A DNA stretch of 64,000 bases from Phoronis australis (GCA_002633005.1 NMRA01000446.1:274334-338333); one strand, 5' to 3'. Shown: positions 1-10,638, numbered from the stretch's first letter. The notes: a model not told the origin generated them from the sequence alone. Translations and numbers: made by a program.

Positions 1-496
1 TTGTCGACCCGGGTGTCCCTAGTTCTAGTACCCAGGACAGCCCCGGCGGCTCTGTTTTGGATTACTTGGACTTTGCTGACAAGTGTGTCACTGGTATGTC
101 CCCAAACCGATAAACAATAATCAATATGAGGCTGAAAAATAATGTTAAAGTATCCTAAGAGTGCTGACATTAAGAAATTTACCTACCAATTTTCTTTGAT
201 AATTTCTTTGTGATGTGATCTATGTGCATAAAAAAATTTAAAGATTGGGATCTAAAATAAGGCCCAAGTACTTAAACTTGTCAACACTCTCGATAGGAGA
301 ACCGTTGATGGAAAGGGACAGTTTCTGTTGTTTTAATTTATGGTGGGTTCCCAACAGCATGGACTTGGTTTTACTAACGTTAAGTGTGAGCTTATTTTGA
401 ACCAGCCAGTCATGGATAAAAGCTAGGTAGCTCGTCGTTGAGAGAAGTTTCAAGTTCTTTTACTGATCCAGCTGTGGACATAATTGCAGTGTCATC

Positions 497-662
497 ATCA
501 TGGGCGCACCCCAGTCCACAAAGCCCACAGGAATGCACGATTGGCAGGCCTGAACCTAGTCGCCCCGTTTTTTTTAGTCCTCGTTGATTTTTTTTTCAGT
601 AAAAGGTCCGCGTATCGAAGAATTCGAGCCCCCCTATATTTTGGGCTGGGTACGCGCATGAT
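497..662. mobile_element. Short inverted-repeat element (MITE-like) inserted in the RT catalytic motif
   Basis: About 166 bp interrupt the RT exactly where YADD should be: minus-strand sequence reads tatgctg, then the element, then gatgacactgca. The ends are inverted copies of each other, ATCATG(G/C)GCG(C/T)ACCC. A related right half (CTGGGTGCGCGCATG preceded by a run of C and GAGCCCC) lies at about 4270-4312. Non-autonomous DNA element is an inference from the terminal repeats and the clean reading on either side. Confidence 0.6.
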
Positions 663-720
663 CAGCATATAAAACCGGGATACTGTTGCGGAAGAAGTAA
701 GTAGATCGTTAACAAATATA

Positions 721-882
721 GTGAATAATAGAGGGTCCAGAATGGTACCCTGGGGTACGCCCGTGATAATATAGTGAATAATAGAGGGTCCAGAATGGTA
801 CCCTGGGGTACGCCCAGTTGTCCGTGAGAGTGAATAATAGAGGGTCCAGAATGGAACCCTCGGGTACGCCCGTGATAACGGT
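721..882 (-). repeat. Threefold tandem copy of an RT motif segment (units about 53-56 bp)
   Basis: Copies start at 721, 774 and 830. Each carries the coding sequence for the RT segment GVPQGTILDPLLFTI on the minus strand. The first two are nearly identical; the third differs at a few bases. The tripling lies within the decayed RT and adds to its loss of frame. Confidence 0.85.
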
Positions 883-1090
883 TGAGTAGTCAGAAAGAAT
901 ACCACCGTATTTGGTGGCCTGTTTGCTATTTTACTTTTGTCCGAAACAACATCGTCACCAATTAGTAATTCATTTGCGACAGACTTGGACTTGTTAAGTA
1001 AAATTGATTTTATGATTTTCCAGAGAGTTTTCCCGTTAGATTTGTTTTCATTAATAACTTGGCCTTAGCCCATTTGCGACACTAGTAACC

Positions 1091-2518
1091 ATTGGAAATT
1101 GGCATATTTTCCAAATTGCTACCGACGATTTACGTTATTAGGCTGATGGTAATTAAGGGAATCTCAACAATTCGTTCTACACGAAACTGTTCGTGGAACA
1201 ACGTTTCTTGCGAGACGAAATTCACGAAATCGCGCGAATGAAAAGCGGGGATTTCGCGAGTATGCGCGAGAGCTTTAACTAGCCTATCCTGGCAAAATGG
1301 CTACCTTTGAAGTGATACACGAGTCCACGGTTTCAAGTTATGCATGCACCGTGCGTATGCAATCGCGTGTTGGAAAACTAGATGGAGTATGCAAGCCGAA
1401 TTTCACACTGTGTTCCATAGGGACCCGAAAATAAAAAGACCTAATAGAACAAGTGAATGTCGAAAACAGCGCTTAATAATACGTTTATGCCATCGGTGCG
1501 CGAATACTGGCAGACTGTTTAAAAACCAGGTTATCCGCGAGCTTTTACACCTCTCATTTCATCTTTCCTGGTCAAGCACTTTAAATTCGAAAAGCCACCG
1601 GGATTTAAAGTTGTACATTTCTTGTTGAAATAGGTTTCAGTTCTGCCCTAGTATGTTATTTTTTATCAAGAAGGGTCATTGTATGCTGTCTTCTTCACCA
1701 ATTACATGCTCAAAAACTGAGGACGTTCACAAGGTCATGTTCATTGTGAATGATGAAAAAAAAATTAATTTTATACTGGGGGAAATCTTCAGTTTTCTAG
1801 TTCTGTTGATATCCAAGATTAGCGAATAGTTTTAGAACTTTTAAGAGTCGTACGCGAAGTTGTTTTCCATTTAACCCATTCTACACACTGCTGCGTTTTT
1901 GTCATCTTTTGAAATATGTTCCAGATAGGAAAATTTAGTCCTTTTTGAACACTCAAGTTGACCTATCCAGGCTTCTAAAGCTACATTCTATTGACCCCAA
2001 CCGGTCAACCACTACTGTAAAATAAAGACATTCTCATTAACATAGCAACAAATTAATTAACTCCAATTTTGGGAACAGAGGCATTTTTTCTGTTTTATTC
2101 AGAACGTTCTCGTCATCCACAGTTCCCCACAGGTGATTGTCTCAATGTTCACAGAGAGGCTAGTAGGCTACCGGTGTTTTCATGCCCAAAGTCTACCTGC
2201 CTTTACGCTCTTCCACTCCGATCAAAATTCATGCGCCCCATGCTCAATATTTTCCATGCCCTCCCCGGCTCGGTTTTAACTGATTCCTTCATAATTTGGA
2301 TATTATTCCTGTACTGGCATGTCACTAAGAAATAATGGAATGTTCTAAATTTATGTATGAGAGCGTATCAGAATGGATTACAGCGTTGTGCTAGTGCTTG
2401 GGGTGCTAGTTTGTTGACCGACAACCATTGCAGCGAATGACAAGATGGCGGAGTGAACACTGCTATTGTACTACACTCCTTGGTTACACTAAGAAGAAAT
2501 GTATGCTAGAGTTGAAGT
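1091..2518. other. Non-coding stretch, no gene recognised
   Basis: Short open frames here (for example 1344-1628 and 2069-2335) show no recognisable motif. I searched the minus strand for receptor TM6/TM7 codons (CWxPY, NPxxY) and saw none. The phrase tacacgagtccacggt at about 1315 recurs at about 28990, so at least one dispersed repeat is present. Confidence 0.5.
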
Positions 2519-2524
2519 ACCAAC

Positions 2525-2729
2525 CTCGTCGTTCACGCGTTTTCTTGTAAATCTCGCAGACAATTCTCGTATATGAGAGCACGATGATCACCAGGGGAAC
2601 GCCGTACACGGTTAGTAAGTTGAACACATTGTAGACCATCTCGTGCGTGACTGACGGGAAAAAGTTGAAGGTGACGCATTGCTTGTACCAATTGTGAACT
2701 GGGTGACTTTCAACGTGGAAAATAATACT
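2525..2729 (-). CDS. GnRH/corazonin/AKH-type receptor, exon 3 (TM4 end to TM5 and start of ICL3)
   Basis: Acceptor ctgttttcag precedes the exon and donor GAG/GTTGGT follows it. The 205-nt exon continues exon 2 in frame (68 codons plus one base). It encodes SIIFHVESHP, WYKQCVTFNFFPS, then TM5 (NVFNLLTVYGVPLVIIVLSY) and the intracellular start CEIYKKTRERR. The Q-S-I-I-F-H-V-E pattern and the ECL2 cysteine in YKQCVTF (residue 224, the likely partner of C146) are typical of the GnRH/corazonin/AKH receptor superfamily, which are class A GPCRs, usually Gq-coupled, at the cell surface. The last base shows the intron after this exon is phase 1. TM6, TM7 and the tail are not in the window. Confidence 0.93.
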
Positions 2730-3569
2730 CTGAAAACAGACAGAAGTTGCTTATATCAAGCCATGTCTACACACTCACTTTGTCGCATACAATGTCGCAT
2801 ACGACAATCGGACCGTGAAGAATGTTGTCCACTGTAGTAAACGACTTTGAGAAGAATTAAAAATAGGAGCTTGGGTAACGCAATTTCGTTCGGTAGATCA
2901 CACTTTTGCTTTGCGGTTTTAATACTGAATATCCTTCAGTGAAAGTGCGTACTCTCTACGGTAGTTGGTCAAGAGGAGGCAGTGTGGCCTATTGGGCCGT
3001 ATTGGGATATGTGTCCGTTTCCTTTACTCAAGATCGTCGTTCCCACTGGGGCACACTGCTAGACCTTTGAGTCAGGTATCTAGCTTCTCAGCTAGGTTTT
3101 AACTATATATTCACAAAGCATTAAACTGGTTCCATGTGACCAGTACAATAGGCATAGTTCATGTCTGGTACAACGTGTATGGGTCCACCTGCAATTATTT
3201 TTTGTGTACGGTTGTTGGACTGGTTTCAATTTTTCATAGACAACATAGCAACATTGACACTTTTAAACGCAACTTTACAAGGAGCAACGAAAATATCGAA
3301 AAAAAAAACATCAAAAACAAGCAAATACAATGAAGCAGTCGATTTTACAAGCAAGTTGCTAATGAAAGAAAAAGTCATATGTTCTATTTTGGCTTCCTAT
3401 GACGTAAAGAAACGGTCATAATTACTACTGTTATCTAACATGAGCACATTCATAAATTAAGCGCAATTAAGTCACGATTGTTTGAAATGGCGATCGCAAT
3501 TTTCTGTCGTAATTAAGGTCTTGGCCGCCATGAGGGAGGGGAGAGTACGTGCTAGACAATAATTTGCTG

Positions 3570-5680
3570 CGTCAGGGTGAAACCGTGGCGATCGGCGTAG
3601 TAAAGGGGTAGTCGAGAAAAGAACGAGAGCAAAGCGGAGCGTTGAAATGCGCCCAGGAATGCCCCGCAAACGATGCGCTTCTAGGGGTGTTCATGTGTCT
3701 CATGAAAATGGCCATTATAGAAGGCGCAAAATACGTCGAATCTATCCGAAAACGGGAACATGTCAACGATTCTTTAACAAGGGCAACGCAGAGCGTTGAA
3801 ATGCGCCCACGAATGCACCGCAAACGGTGTGCTTCTAGGGGTGTTTATTTGTAACATAAAAATGACCACTAGATGACGAAAAATACGTCAAATCCTTCCG
3901 AAAACTGGTACGTATCATCAAAGCTGTTTACCAAATTTAATTAAAATCCGTCAAGGAACTTCTGAGAAACCGAGGAAAACGAAAAAAGAAAAACGAAATT
4001 GCCACTAGGAGGCTACAGGCGCAAAAACCTTTCTGCCAATAAGGGGCACCACAGTAGAGGAAGTCGCCGAAAAATGATCATCAGACTTCCTCTTCAAATT
4101 AGGAATATGTGAATTTCCATAACCATCCTTAAAATGGTTCGGTTAACAGAGGAGCACACATCAAACAACAAGACTCGAAAACAGCAAAAATGGACACTGT
4201 TATCTTGGACTTTATGTCACTCGGAGACGGACCTTTTTTACCTACTTTGTCAAATGGGGGGGGGGGGGCTCATTCGAGCCCCAGAGCCCCCCTGGGTGCG
4301 CGCATGCTCAATAATAGATGTTTGTTTGCCAATTTATGAAAATCCCTGCGTTGAGTGAGGTACATTGCCACTAGGGGACACACCTGTAGACCGATCCATC
4401 CAAAAGACGTCGTTGATTGTTGTCAAGCTAATATAAATATACTTGCTAAATTTAATAAAGATCCTGAAGAGGGTTTCGGAGATACAGCCATGGGCGTAAA
4501 ACTGCCACTAGGAGGCGCCACAGTTATCGAGGTCGTCGGAAAAGCGTCGTCAGCCCTCCTCTTCGCTTTACGAACATACATGCCAATTTCCACAATCATA
4601 CTTAGAGTGGTTTGGTTGACAGAGAGGCAAGTACCATAAAACAGACTCGAAGACAGTAAAAATGGCCACTGGGTTTGACGACGGACGCCTGACGCCCGGA
4701 CGAGGGACAGATATGACGGCAATATGCGACCACATATAAATATATAGGCGCATAATAAAAAGTTATTTACCAAATTGCATAAAAATCCGGCAAGGAACTT
4801 AATAAGAGAAACAGAGGAAAACGGAAAAATAAATTACCACTAGGGGGCTCAGCGTTTGTCGGATCCGTCTTAAAAGTCATCGTCGTCCGTTGTCAACTTC
4901 ATATCAATACACTTGCTAAAATTAAGTAAAAATCCTGCAGTGGGTTTTTAGAGATACAGGTATAGGCCTAAAAAACAAAAGTGCCACTAGGAGGCGCTGC
5001 AGTAGTGGAAGTCGTCGGAAAATCACCGTCAACCGTCCTCTTTACACTAAACACAATACATGTATGCCAATTTTCGCAATCACCCTTTGAGTGGTTTGGT
5101 TGATAGAGGGGCGGACGCCAAAAACAGATTAGAAAACAGTAAAAATGGCCATTCGATGGCGCAAATTACGCCTAATCCATCCGAAAATAGGAACATGTCA
5201 TCGTTTCTTTAATAACAAGGCTATTTATTAAATTTCATAAAAATCCGCCAATTAACTTAAGGAAACAGAAGAAAACGGAAAAAATGAAATTGCAACTGGG
5301 GGGNNGGGGGCACAGCGTTCGTCGGATCCGTCTGAAAGTCATTGTCGTTCGCTGTGAACTTCATATGAATATACTTGCTAAATTTAAAAATAATCCTGCA
5401 GCAGTGGGTTTAGGAGATACAGCTATGGGCGCAAAAATGCCATTAGCAAGATCCACCGTAGTCGAAGTTGTCGAAAAGTCATCGTCAACCGTCCTCTTTA
5501 CACTATAAGAACATACATGCTAATTTTTAATATCATCTTTAGAGCGGTTTGTTCAATAGAGGGGTGGACGCCAAACAGACTCGAAAACAGTAAACATGAC
5601 CTCTGGGTGGTGCAAAATACCATTAATCCACCCGAAAACGGGAGGATAGCGTGACCTTACTAATTGATGCCCATGTGTTA
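3570..5680. repeat. Degenerate repeat array with CTCF-like CACTAGGAGGCGC boxes
   Basis: Diverged copies of the same modules recur. 'AATCCATCCGAAAACGGGAA'-like boxes lie near 3738, 3890, 5170 and 5630. 'CATAAAAATCCGNCAAGGAACTT'-like boxes lie near 3940, 4778 and 5232, each followed by GAAAACGGAAAAA and a CCACTAGGNGG box. The boxes at 4001, 4366, 4503, 4835 and 4982 read TGCCACTAGGAGGCGC or close to it. Spacing is irregular (about 460 and 840 bp between like modules), so this looks like an old, partly deleted tandem or nested family. Two Ns sit at 5304-5305 in a G run. Confidence 0.7.
4503..4523 (+). promoter_or_regulatory. CTCF-like core motif
   Basis: TGCCACTAGGAGGCGCCACA matches the bilaterian CTCF core (CCASYAGRKGGCRS) at nearly every position. 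Similar boxes are at 4982-5002 (TGCCACTAGGAGGCGCTGCA), 4001-4016 and 4835-4850. Binding is not demonstrated by sequence; all are in the same repeat family in the receptor intron. Confidence 0.4.
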
Positions 5681-6605
5681 CTTTGTTTGGTTTTTTAATT
5701 CTCATTTTGGTTCTTTTTATACAAACTCGATTATTTATTGCCCAAAATTTATCTGTAATGTTCTTTGCATATGACGAAAGGTATTGCATGCAAAGGTTCA
5801 CCACTCTGAAGGTTCACTATTCCGAAGGTTCACTAGTCCTGAAAGATCTACAGTTTCGGTCTTGGGTGTATCAGATATACGTTTACCTGCAAAAATAAAC
5901 GACACTTCGGTTATTAGATGCACTAGGTGGTGTACCTATGCTTAAACATCGCCCGGATTTTATGTGTATGCGAAACTGTCCGCATGTCTTTTGAATACGA
6001 AAAATGAGTGCGTACTTGAATTTTTAAAAGAATATGAAGAAGGAATATTTATGAATTGTCAGACCAAAATACATTCATCAAATCCATGTCAAGGTCCCAT
6101 CATTTCACAGCGTGACTGAGCAAGTTTAGGGCCGCTGCGCCTCAACATCACCCATCGGAATCACGCTCATGGCCGGGTCGAAACTAAATGTAATAAGTAG
6201 GCTAACCTGTCCGTGCCAGTCTCAACGAAGTCGGAGAATCCCATTCAGTCTTCTTAAATTTAAAACCGCCGCTAGTGGTCGCTGCAGTCCTGACCCGATG
6301 CGTCCCTGCTTGAGACTAAATGAGTCGCTGGATTCAGGAATCACGATTCGCGGTGATTGGAACTGAGCTCATTTGTAAACAACATAGTCAAAGTTTTAAG
6401 AACTATCCAGCTTTTGCACGCCCTTTATATAGTTACTAAATGGACACAAATACAATAAATTTCTCATATCGGTTCCGAATCATTAGCAGACAATCAGGGT
6501 AATGAACTGTCGGAGTTCTGGTTTCGGAATTGTGGAGATTACTTTTTCCTAATAATATGAACATGCTCGTCGGGGTTTTCTTAGTGCAAGAAAATACGGT
6601 AGTTC

Positions 6606-6678
6606 GTGGGCGGCGCAGCACTGAAAAAAGTGGGAGGTTAAAGCCCCCCCCCAAACTCCTATGGTGCGCCGCCCATGT
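6606..6678. mobile_element. MITE-like palindromic element, GGGCGGCGCA family
   Basis: Starts GTGGGCGGCGCAGCACTGAA and ends ATGGTGCGCCGCCCATG, so its ends are inverted copies. Internal AAAAAAGTGGG then a run of C. Sister copies are at 21203-21280 (inverted), 53596-53676 and 53677-53746. Confidence 0.65.
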
Positions 6679-7382
6679 ACTTAAACGTCTGATTTTTGAA
6701 CAAAGACGGAGAACTGCCTGTAGTGAACTTAATTATCATCGGAGCACACACGTGTACACGCATGCATGGCATCCACCAATACACAACCAAAAGGCAAATT
6801 TGAAAGTGTCTGTACTTTACCGTACTCTGTCACGGCACTACTTTTTGGGAGCTCTCTCGCTGCTATACAGCCTAGCTAGGTTTTCGCATTCACTTCTAGA
6901 CTCCCTCGTTACCGTATGCTGTAGCCACCACGCGCGTTCAATGCCGACGAATAACATAAAGCCTTCTCTAATCGTCTGCACGATCCTACCATCAAACACA
7001 ATTAGGGCGAAGTTGACCGGGTACGGCCCGATAATTGCGTGAAGTAAATTCAAAATTATTACTAACTTATTTATCAGTGTAGTTAGTAGTACCAGAAGCT
7101 GCAACAATTTTGTTTTTGTTGTCCATCTATATTCCATATTTAACGGATAAGTTGGGGCTGGACCTTTTCCGCGAAGGGAAAGGGGGGGGGGAGGGGGGTC
7201 GATCGAACCCCCCTGGCTACGGGTCTGAATTTAAACTTTCTTCGAATACGGATTGTGTAATGGTTATGGGATAGGTACTGCTTGGTTCCTTATAACTTCT
7301 TCTATTAATAAGTGTTCAAAACGTGTGCTACTAGGAATTTAACACACTCAAAATGAAGAAATTGTACCCCGCTCGTACTTAC

Positions 7383-7488
7383 CTGCGGAATACTGACGAC
7401 GACACTGAGGAACCAGGAGAAACCCAACATGATCTTTCCACGCATGGCTGCACCATTCAAACTGAGCGGGTGGACGATTGCAAAATAC
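7383..7488 (-). CDS. GnRH/corazonin/AKH-type receptor, exon 2 (ICL2 and TM4)
   Basis: Acceptor cttgtag and donor CCGCAG/gtaagt bound a 106-nt exon. The first base completes the Arg codon begun in exon 1 (DR), then 35 codons read YFAIVHPLSLN, GAAMRGKIMLGFSWFLSVVV, SIPQ. This gives D-R-Y at the TM3/ICL2 border, the usual 'IVHPL' G-protein contact, and TM4 with its conserved Trp (GFSW) and the S-I-P-Q ending of this receptor superfamily. The join to exon 3 is phase 0, giving SIPQ-SIIFHVE. Residues 171-206 of the partial protein. Confidence 0.94.
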
Positions 7489-7772
7489 CTACAAGTGGAA
7501 TTTAATTGTTTTAGAAATCAACAGGGAAATCTGTATGATTTCAACCTTTCTGAAGAAGAGGCTGTATCGCGTAAATATCATCTGAAATAACCAGTAATCT
7601 GTTTAAAGAAAGTGAAAAGTTATTGCTTTGATTCGTGTTTTGAGGTGGAAACTTTTGTGCTGGTTCTTGAAAACCAATTGAACATGATAATGCGAGCGAC
7701 CTAAAAGAGTTCACTGATTAGTTTACTGGAAGATTGACTGCCACCCACTTGATTTATTCGAATTTAAATTTG

Positions 7773-7812
7773 ACTAGCTGTTACCCGTGCTTTCGCACGG
7801 GTAGCCGCTAGT
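7773..7812. repeat. 40-bp near-perfect palindrome with TTTC loop
   Basis: ACTAGC then TGTTACCCGTGC, loop TTTC, GCACGGGTAGCCGCTAGT. The arms pair over 18 bp with two mismatches. It ends CTAG followed by T, which resembles a Helitron 3' end, but the hairpin-to-CTAG distance is only about 4 nt, shorter than usual. Dispersed palindromic repeat or element terminus. Confidence 0.6.
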
Positions 7813-7929
7813 GTATAAGAAATGCCGATGGGAAATAGCTACACCATCAAGTGAATATAAGTGTTCCTCGCAAGAGACAGGAATATTTTTTGAAGAGATC
7901 GTTTTATTTTAAAGCTTCAACCATAATTT

Positions 7930-8093
7930 CTGTCAGATTTAGGCAGGGAGGGGGGCTCGAATTCCCGACGTTGTGGACCATTTGCTAACAAAAGAGCGGG
8001 CGGACTAAAAAAAGAACTTGTGTCCCATTTTCTCGGACTTTTTGTCTCTCGAAAGCGGAACTTTTTGCCTACTTCGCCAATTGGGGGGTGTCA
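7930..8093. repeat. Dispersed repeat fragments shared with 4200-4312
   Basis: The phrases CGGACTTTTTGTC(T/A)CTC and GGAACTTTTTGCCTACTT followed by a G-rich run occur here and, diverged, at 4205-4270. A GGGGGGCTCGAATTC box at 7950 resembles the GGGGCTCATTCGAGCC box at 4265. Confidence 0.45.
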
Positions 8094-8717
8094 AGGTGAG
8101 GTGGGAAACCATTCGGTTGAACCGTTCAATGGAGCTCATTCAATTCACGTTGTTATCATGGTTGACGAGGGACACTAACTTGTGGTTCTAAAAATCGAAA
8201 CAAAGCGTTCCCCCGCCAAGACATGAACTAAAGCGATTGCCTTTCAAAGATGGCGCTTCTTGGGGTTTAAAGCTTATTAATGCCGGAAAGATTCATGTTT
8301 ACGCTCACACTTTTCTGATTTTATAAGGAAACTATGAAGTTGAATGGGTTGGATTTGAAAACAGAAGGCGACACCCGTGAAGGATATTGCCACAGTTTTG
8401 CAGAATTTTGTTCGAAGACTGCTCATAAAGGTGCAGAAATTATGCAGTTTTGTGATGGGTTATTGATGAAGGTGCACTGTCACCGAGCGTTGTCTTCGTT
8501 ATCATAAATGTGTGCATGTATCGTAACGCCAAGCACCACACGAGAACTGAGACAAGGACATCTAATTAAACATTACATTAGTGATGTTTTACGGATGCGA
8601 ATGTCGCAATTTTAGGCCATGGAAATGTTATACTGACTTTCCCCACAATTTAGCCTCCAACTGTTTAATTTCCGCTAAGACGAAGTGTTGTAATAAATGC
8701 TGATGAAAACGTAATGT

Positions 8718-8780
8718 ATTTCCCATGGGACCAAGCGACTAAAACGCTATCTATTTGGGCCGCTTAGTCCCATGGGAAAT
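8718..8780. repeat. Hairpin-forming inverted repeat (20-bp arms)
   Basis: ATTTCCCATGGGACCAAGCG at 8718-8737 is the reverse complement of CGCTTAGTCCCATGGGAAAT at 8761-8780 apart from one base, with a 23-nt loop. It may be a very short MITE or a structured RNA element if the receptor intron is transcribed; on the minus strand it is intronic. Confidence 0.7.
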
Positions 8781-9674
8781 TCGTGACTTTTTATCAGTAT
8801 ATACACATATACATATACATATACATGTACATATATGTATGTATATATAAGTTGCATTGAAAAGTGAGCTGTTCTTTGCTTTAATTATTTGTACAACAAA
8901 CTTTCGTAGTGTCTACACAAGTGTCTTTCATCGGATGGTAGTTGATATAATAGATCGCCCAGTGTAAGTGGCATCACGAACACATATATGAGTAAATATA
9001 TAATAAAACTCTGTACAAAACATATCATAATAAAACAGTAGCGGTACTTCGGCTATACATCAGTCATCATATATATATGCAATATAATTTTCCTCCGTTC
9101 TTGTAATTACCACTGAGTCGTCACATGACAAAAATGATGTGATTAGATTGCAATAGTTACAGTTGCATTTATCCATACACTAGGCCTGTTTCTAAACAGA
9201 GCTGGGGTGCTGACAAGGAAAATGTGTTTCTAAATTTTTGAGAATTTGAAATTAGAAGAAATTCTAGGTAAGGAGCAAATTATAATTGGATTTATTGAAA
9301 GAAACTATAGTAACAATTAAGTTCTATTTGGTAAGCGCATACACGTAGTACAATAAAATGCTTAGCAGTGTTATATTTCGCGTCTTTTTACGTCACTTAG
9401 GCATCGAGTCTGCTATCTTGTGCAAACAGGCATTGACCTGACCTCGAGTCGCCTTGGGTGCGCACACACAACGCCACTGTGCTTTCCCTTCGTTTGAAGT
9501 GAAATTGGTTAAAAAAATCCCCCTAAATTCCCCTGACGGCAACAGAAACTATTACCGTTCTGGCCTTAATCAAAAGTCGTTCATTGAGAAAAAGCGTGTG
9601 CTCATTACCCATTTAACTATTTCAATTTCCATGGAAGACCTACGTAGTGTCTAGCTTAATTTACATGTACCTAC

Positions 9675-10186
9675 CTGTCGAGCGATATGGTCACCAAAAT
9701 GAAGGACGACAGGTAGAACCCAAAGGCACGAAAGAACATCAGGATCCTGCACGCAAAATCACCGGCTGTCCACTGGACTGTCATGTGCCAGCCAGTCTCT
9801 AATGGTACCATTACAAATGTCACGATTAGGTCGGCAACACTTAGATTCATGATGAATAGATTCACTCGGGATTTTCTTTGGCGGTTTCTGAATAATGTGA
9901 TGAAAACTGTCAAATTCCCAATGGCTGAGATTATGAATATACACGTATAAGCGATAACGGAAACAACGTTGCCCTCTGTGAAAGTCATTTCCGGAGGTAG
10001 GGCTACAATCGGTGCCTCGGCCATTGTGTCCACACACAAAGTCCGCGTGTCATTTGGTAGCGAGTAAGTGGTCCCGTTGGCGCAAAAATCAGGCGGCAGC
10101 ATGGTGCCTGGCACAGCCACACTAGGCAATAGCTTTTGCATCTCTTCATTCCCCATAAGCGCAAACGGCGAGTCGACCTCGCTCAT
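9675..10186 (-). CDS. GnRH/corazonin/AKH-type receptor, exon 1 (N-terminus to TM3)
   Basis: Encodes residues 1-170 and two bases of R171. The extracellular N-terminus (about 1-73) has two N-glycosylation sequons (N37-G-T, N45-D-T) and no signal peptide, normal for class A GPCRs. TM1 (about 74-97) has G-N91; TM2 (about 106-128) has NLSVAD with D119; W134 and W139 lie in ECL1; C146 starts TM3, which ends ISLD-R (DRY completed in exon 2). 'AFGFYLSSFILVTISLDR' is characteristic of GnRH, corazonin and AKH receptors. The ATG at 10186 is supported by an in-frame stop 16 codons upstream and no other in-frame ATG. Donor CAG/gtaggt is canonical. Which subfamily cannot be decided without TM6/TM7 and a tree. 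The role is inferred: receptor for a GnRH/corazonin-like neuropeptide. Confidence 0.94.
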
Positions 10187-10260
10187 AATGTTAAAGTTAT
10201 AATGCTCACTGTCTTTGAATAAACATCCTTTTTATGTCAAAAGTGCCACCAGAAGATCTG
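10187..10260 (-). promoter_or_regulatory. 5' leader of the receptor with a short upstream ORF
   Basis: Upstream of the receptor ATG an in-frame TAA lies at 10232-10234. An out-of-frame ATG opens a six-codon upstream ORF (MFIQRQ then TGA) ending before the main start. Such uORFs can lower translation; here it is only a possibility, since the transcript start is unknown. Confidence 0.4.
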
Positions 10261-10638
10261 AAATAAACAACAAATTGCTCATTGAAGGTCTGCCATTACA
10301 TTTTCAACACTCATGGACAAAGGAGATGCTTGTCGCACGAACGTATCTTTCAGAATGACGACCAAACGCGTTGCACCCCTGTAATACATACCGCCACGTC
10401 ACCCACCTTGCTCAGTTGCCATGGCAACTCGCAGTGCGCTAAGCCTTCATTTTGCTCAACAAGTGGCATTAAACGTCACGAAATCTTGCACAACACTGCA
10501 TGACACGTGTACGAAACCGGTACATTCGTTTCTAACTAGGGCGGATTTACATGGGACGCAGAAGGCGAAGGGTCCATGGCCCCGTAAAAAATCTTTGGGC
10601 TGAAGTTGTCTGAGTTAAGATGTACCAAATCAGCAGAT

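Larger units (their letters stand above)
1..1090 (-). pseudogene. Decayed non-LTR retrotransposon (CR1/L2-like) reverse transcriptase fragment
   Basis: Seen in pieces on the minus strand. Reading from 1090 downward: a pre-RT stretch (NGKTLWKIIKSIL near 1020), the motif GVPQGTILDPLLFTIFVNDL (around 730-780), an interrupted YAD/DTAIMS catalytic motif (near 480-500 and 663-675), KLTLNVSKTKSMLLG and FKYLGLILD (238-400), then PHIDYCLSVWGH and QNRAAGAVLG running to the window edge. This order is that of RT fingers/palm/thumb in LINEs. The copy is dead: several frameshifts, a stop after LILDPNL, a tripled segment at 721-882 and an inserted short element at 497-662. Known of the family: RT copies its own RNA at a nicked target. 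Inferred: CR1/L2-like clade, from motif style only. It lies downstream of receptor exon 3, probably inside that gene's next intron. Confidence 0.88.
2730..7382 (-). other. Receptor intron 2 (about 4.65 kb), repeat-rich
   Basis: Lies between exon 2 donor (CCGCAG/gtaagt) and exon 3 acceptor. It contains the degenerate repeat array at 3570-5680 and a MITE at 6606-6678. Open frames inside (for example 6530-7042 on plus) carry no recognisable domain and are treated as chance. Confidence 0.8.
7489..9674 (-). other. Receptor intron 1 (about 2.2 kb)
   Basis: Bounded by exon 1 donor (CAG/gtaggt) and exon 2 acceptor. Contents: a near-perfect 40-bp palindrome (7773-7812), repeat fragments at 7930-8093 resembling 4200-4300, a hairpin at 8718-8780, and ACATAT/TATATG-rich sequence at 8810-8850. 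The open frame at 9454-9654 has no recognisable domain. Confidence 0.8.

Noticed and set aside
6530-7042. 170-codon plus-strand open frame
   Set aside because: Lies in receptor intron 2, overlaps a MITE, and has no recognisable domain.
9759-10037. 92-codon minus-strand open frame
   Set aside because: Overlaps receptor exon 1 in another frame; shadow of the real coding sequence.
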